Positions 44,515 to 44,731 of a stretch of DNA of 44,731 bases are shown here, one piece after another. The notes beneath the pieces were generated by a model that saw only the letters and a program-made list of their open reading frames with translations, did not search any database and was not told where the DNA came from. The position numbers and the translations under genes were made by a program. The DNA lies in NCBI GenBank assembly GCA_018222345.1, contig JAAFAL010000009.1, positions 1 to 44,731 of the forward strand, read 5' to 3'. Each line of letters begins with the position of its first letter. Position 1 is the stretch's first letter. This DNA is from a bacterium. GTDB lineage: Bacteria; Pseudomonadota; Gammaproteobacteria; Nevskiales; OUC007.

Positions 44515-44731
44515 GGCCTGCCTGCGACAAGACTGCGGTGCGCTCTCAGGTTGCTTGCGTTGCCGCGCCAATCGCACCGTCAGGTTTCGCCGCTGGCTGC
44601 GGCGACTGGCTTTTGTCTTGGCAAAAGCCACCAAAACCGTGTGCGCCTGAGGCTTGGTCGAAATACATCCTTGTACTTCGACTGCCCGTCGTGCTCACGC
44701 ATTTCGGGCGCTGCGGAACTCGCTCCTTTCA
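44515..44731 (+). repeat. Interspersed repeat, copy C (truncated by window end)
   Basis: It matches the reverse complement of copy B from the CCTGCGACAAGACTGCG segment on, and copy A from GTGTGCGCCTGAGG. Hairpins are TGGCTTTTG/CAAAAGCCA at 44607-44630, CGCCGC/GCGGCG just before it, and the TCGAAATACA stem at 44658-44681, which has one mismatch here. The rest lies beyond the window. Confidence 0.8.

Overview
The window is a GC-rich bacterial chromosome segment with dense, mostly housekeeping gene content. It most likely comes from a gammaproteobacterium, perhaps near Xanthomonadales or Nevskiales. That placement is inferred from dapF-DUF484-xerC, divergent speA/speE, Rep helicase beside cytochrome c5, several DUF4124 proteins and ntrBC near glnK-amtB. 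No rRNA, tRNA, CRISPR array, phage or complete insertion sequence was seen.

Layout. (1) 276-4511, minus strand: dapF, DUF484, xerC, an isoprenylcysteine-methyltransferase-like membrane protein and a BPSS1780-like membrane protein. (2) 4559-7008, plus: a small secreted Cys/His protein and a ZnuD-like TonB-dependent receptor, a likely zinc-uptake pair. (3) 7190-9489, minus: two unknown proteins with overlapping genes and a LysR regulator. The regulator is divergent from pirin and FMN-reductase genes, which are followed by an amidase, a MAPEG protein and a SanA/YdcF protein (to 13588). (4) 13715-23758, minus: subtilase, FadE, GlpD, a VolA-like lipoprotein lipase and a DUF1302 outer-membrane protein, ending at a strong bidirectional terminator. 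These look like parts of an extracellular lipid-use pathway. (5) 23875-28066, plus: a quinone-oxidoreductase-like enzyme, Tag glycosylase and a large membrane protein related to spermidine synthase. (6) 28151-31808: a 3-hydroxyisobutyrate-dehydrogenase-like enzyme and speA (minus), divergent from speE (plus): polyamine synthesis. (7) 31805-34951, minus: two DUF4124 proteins and glnK-amtB-glnK, headed by a near-consensus sigma-54 promoter. (8) 35148-36902, plus: ubiK and comM. (9) 37514-44380: a TorF-type porin, rep helicase, cytochrome c5, ntrC, ntrB and a third DUF4124 protein.

Nitrogen control is a recurring theme. ntrB is preceded by a good NtrC box and glnK-amtB by a sigma-54 promoter, so the sensor/regulator pair encoded at 41272-43756 probably drives the ammonium transport genes about 8 kb away.

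The least ordinary material is in the repeats. A roughly 370-bp interspersed element occurs three times, with hairpins that show compensatory changes. A 170-bp imperfect palindrome supplies the last codon and stop of the TonB receptor. A REP-like repeat supplies the stop of the spermidine-synthase-like gene. A short palindrome lies between fadE and glpD. FadE also carries a 73-residue histone-H1-like lysine-rich tail.
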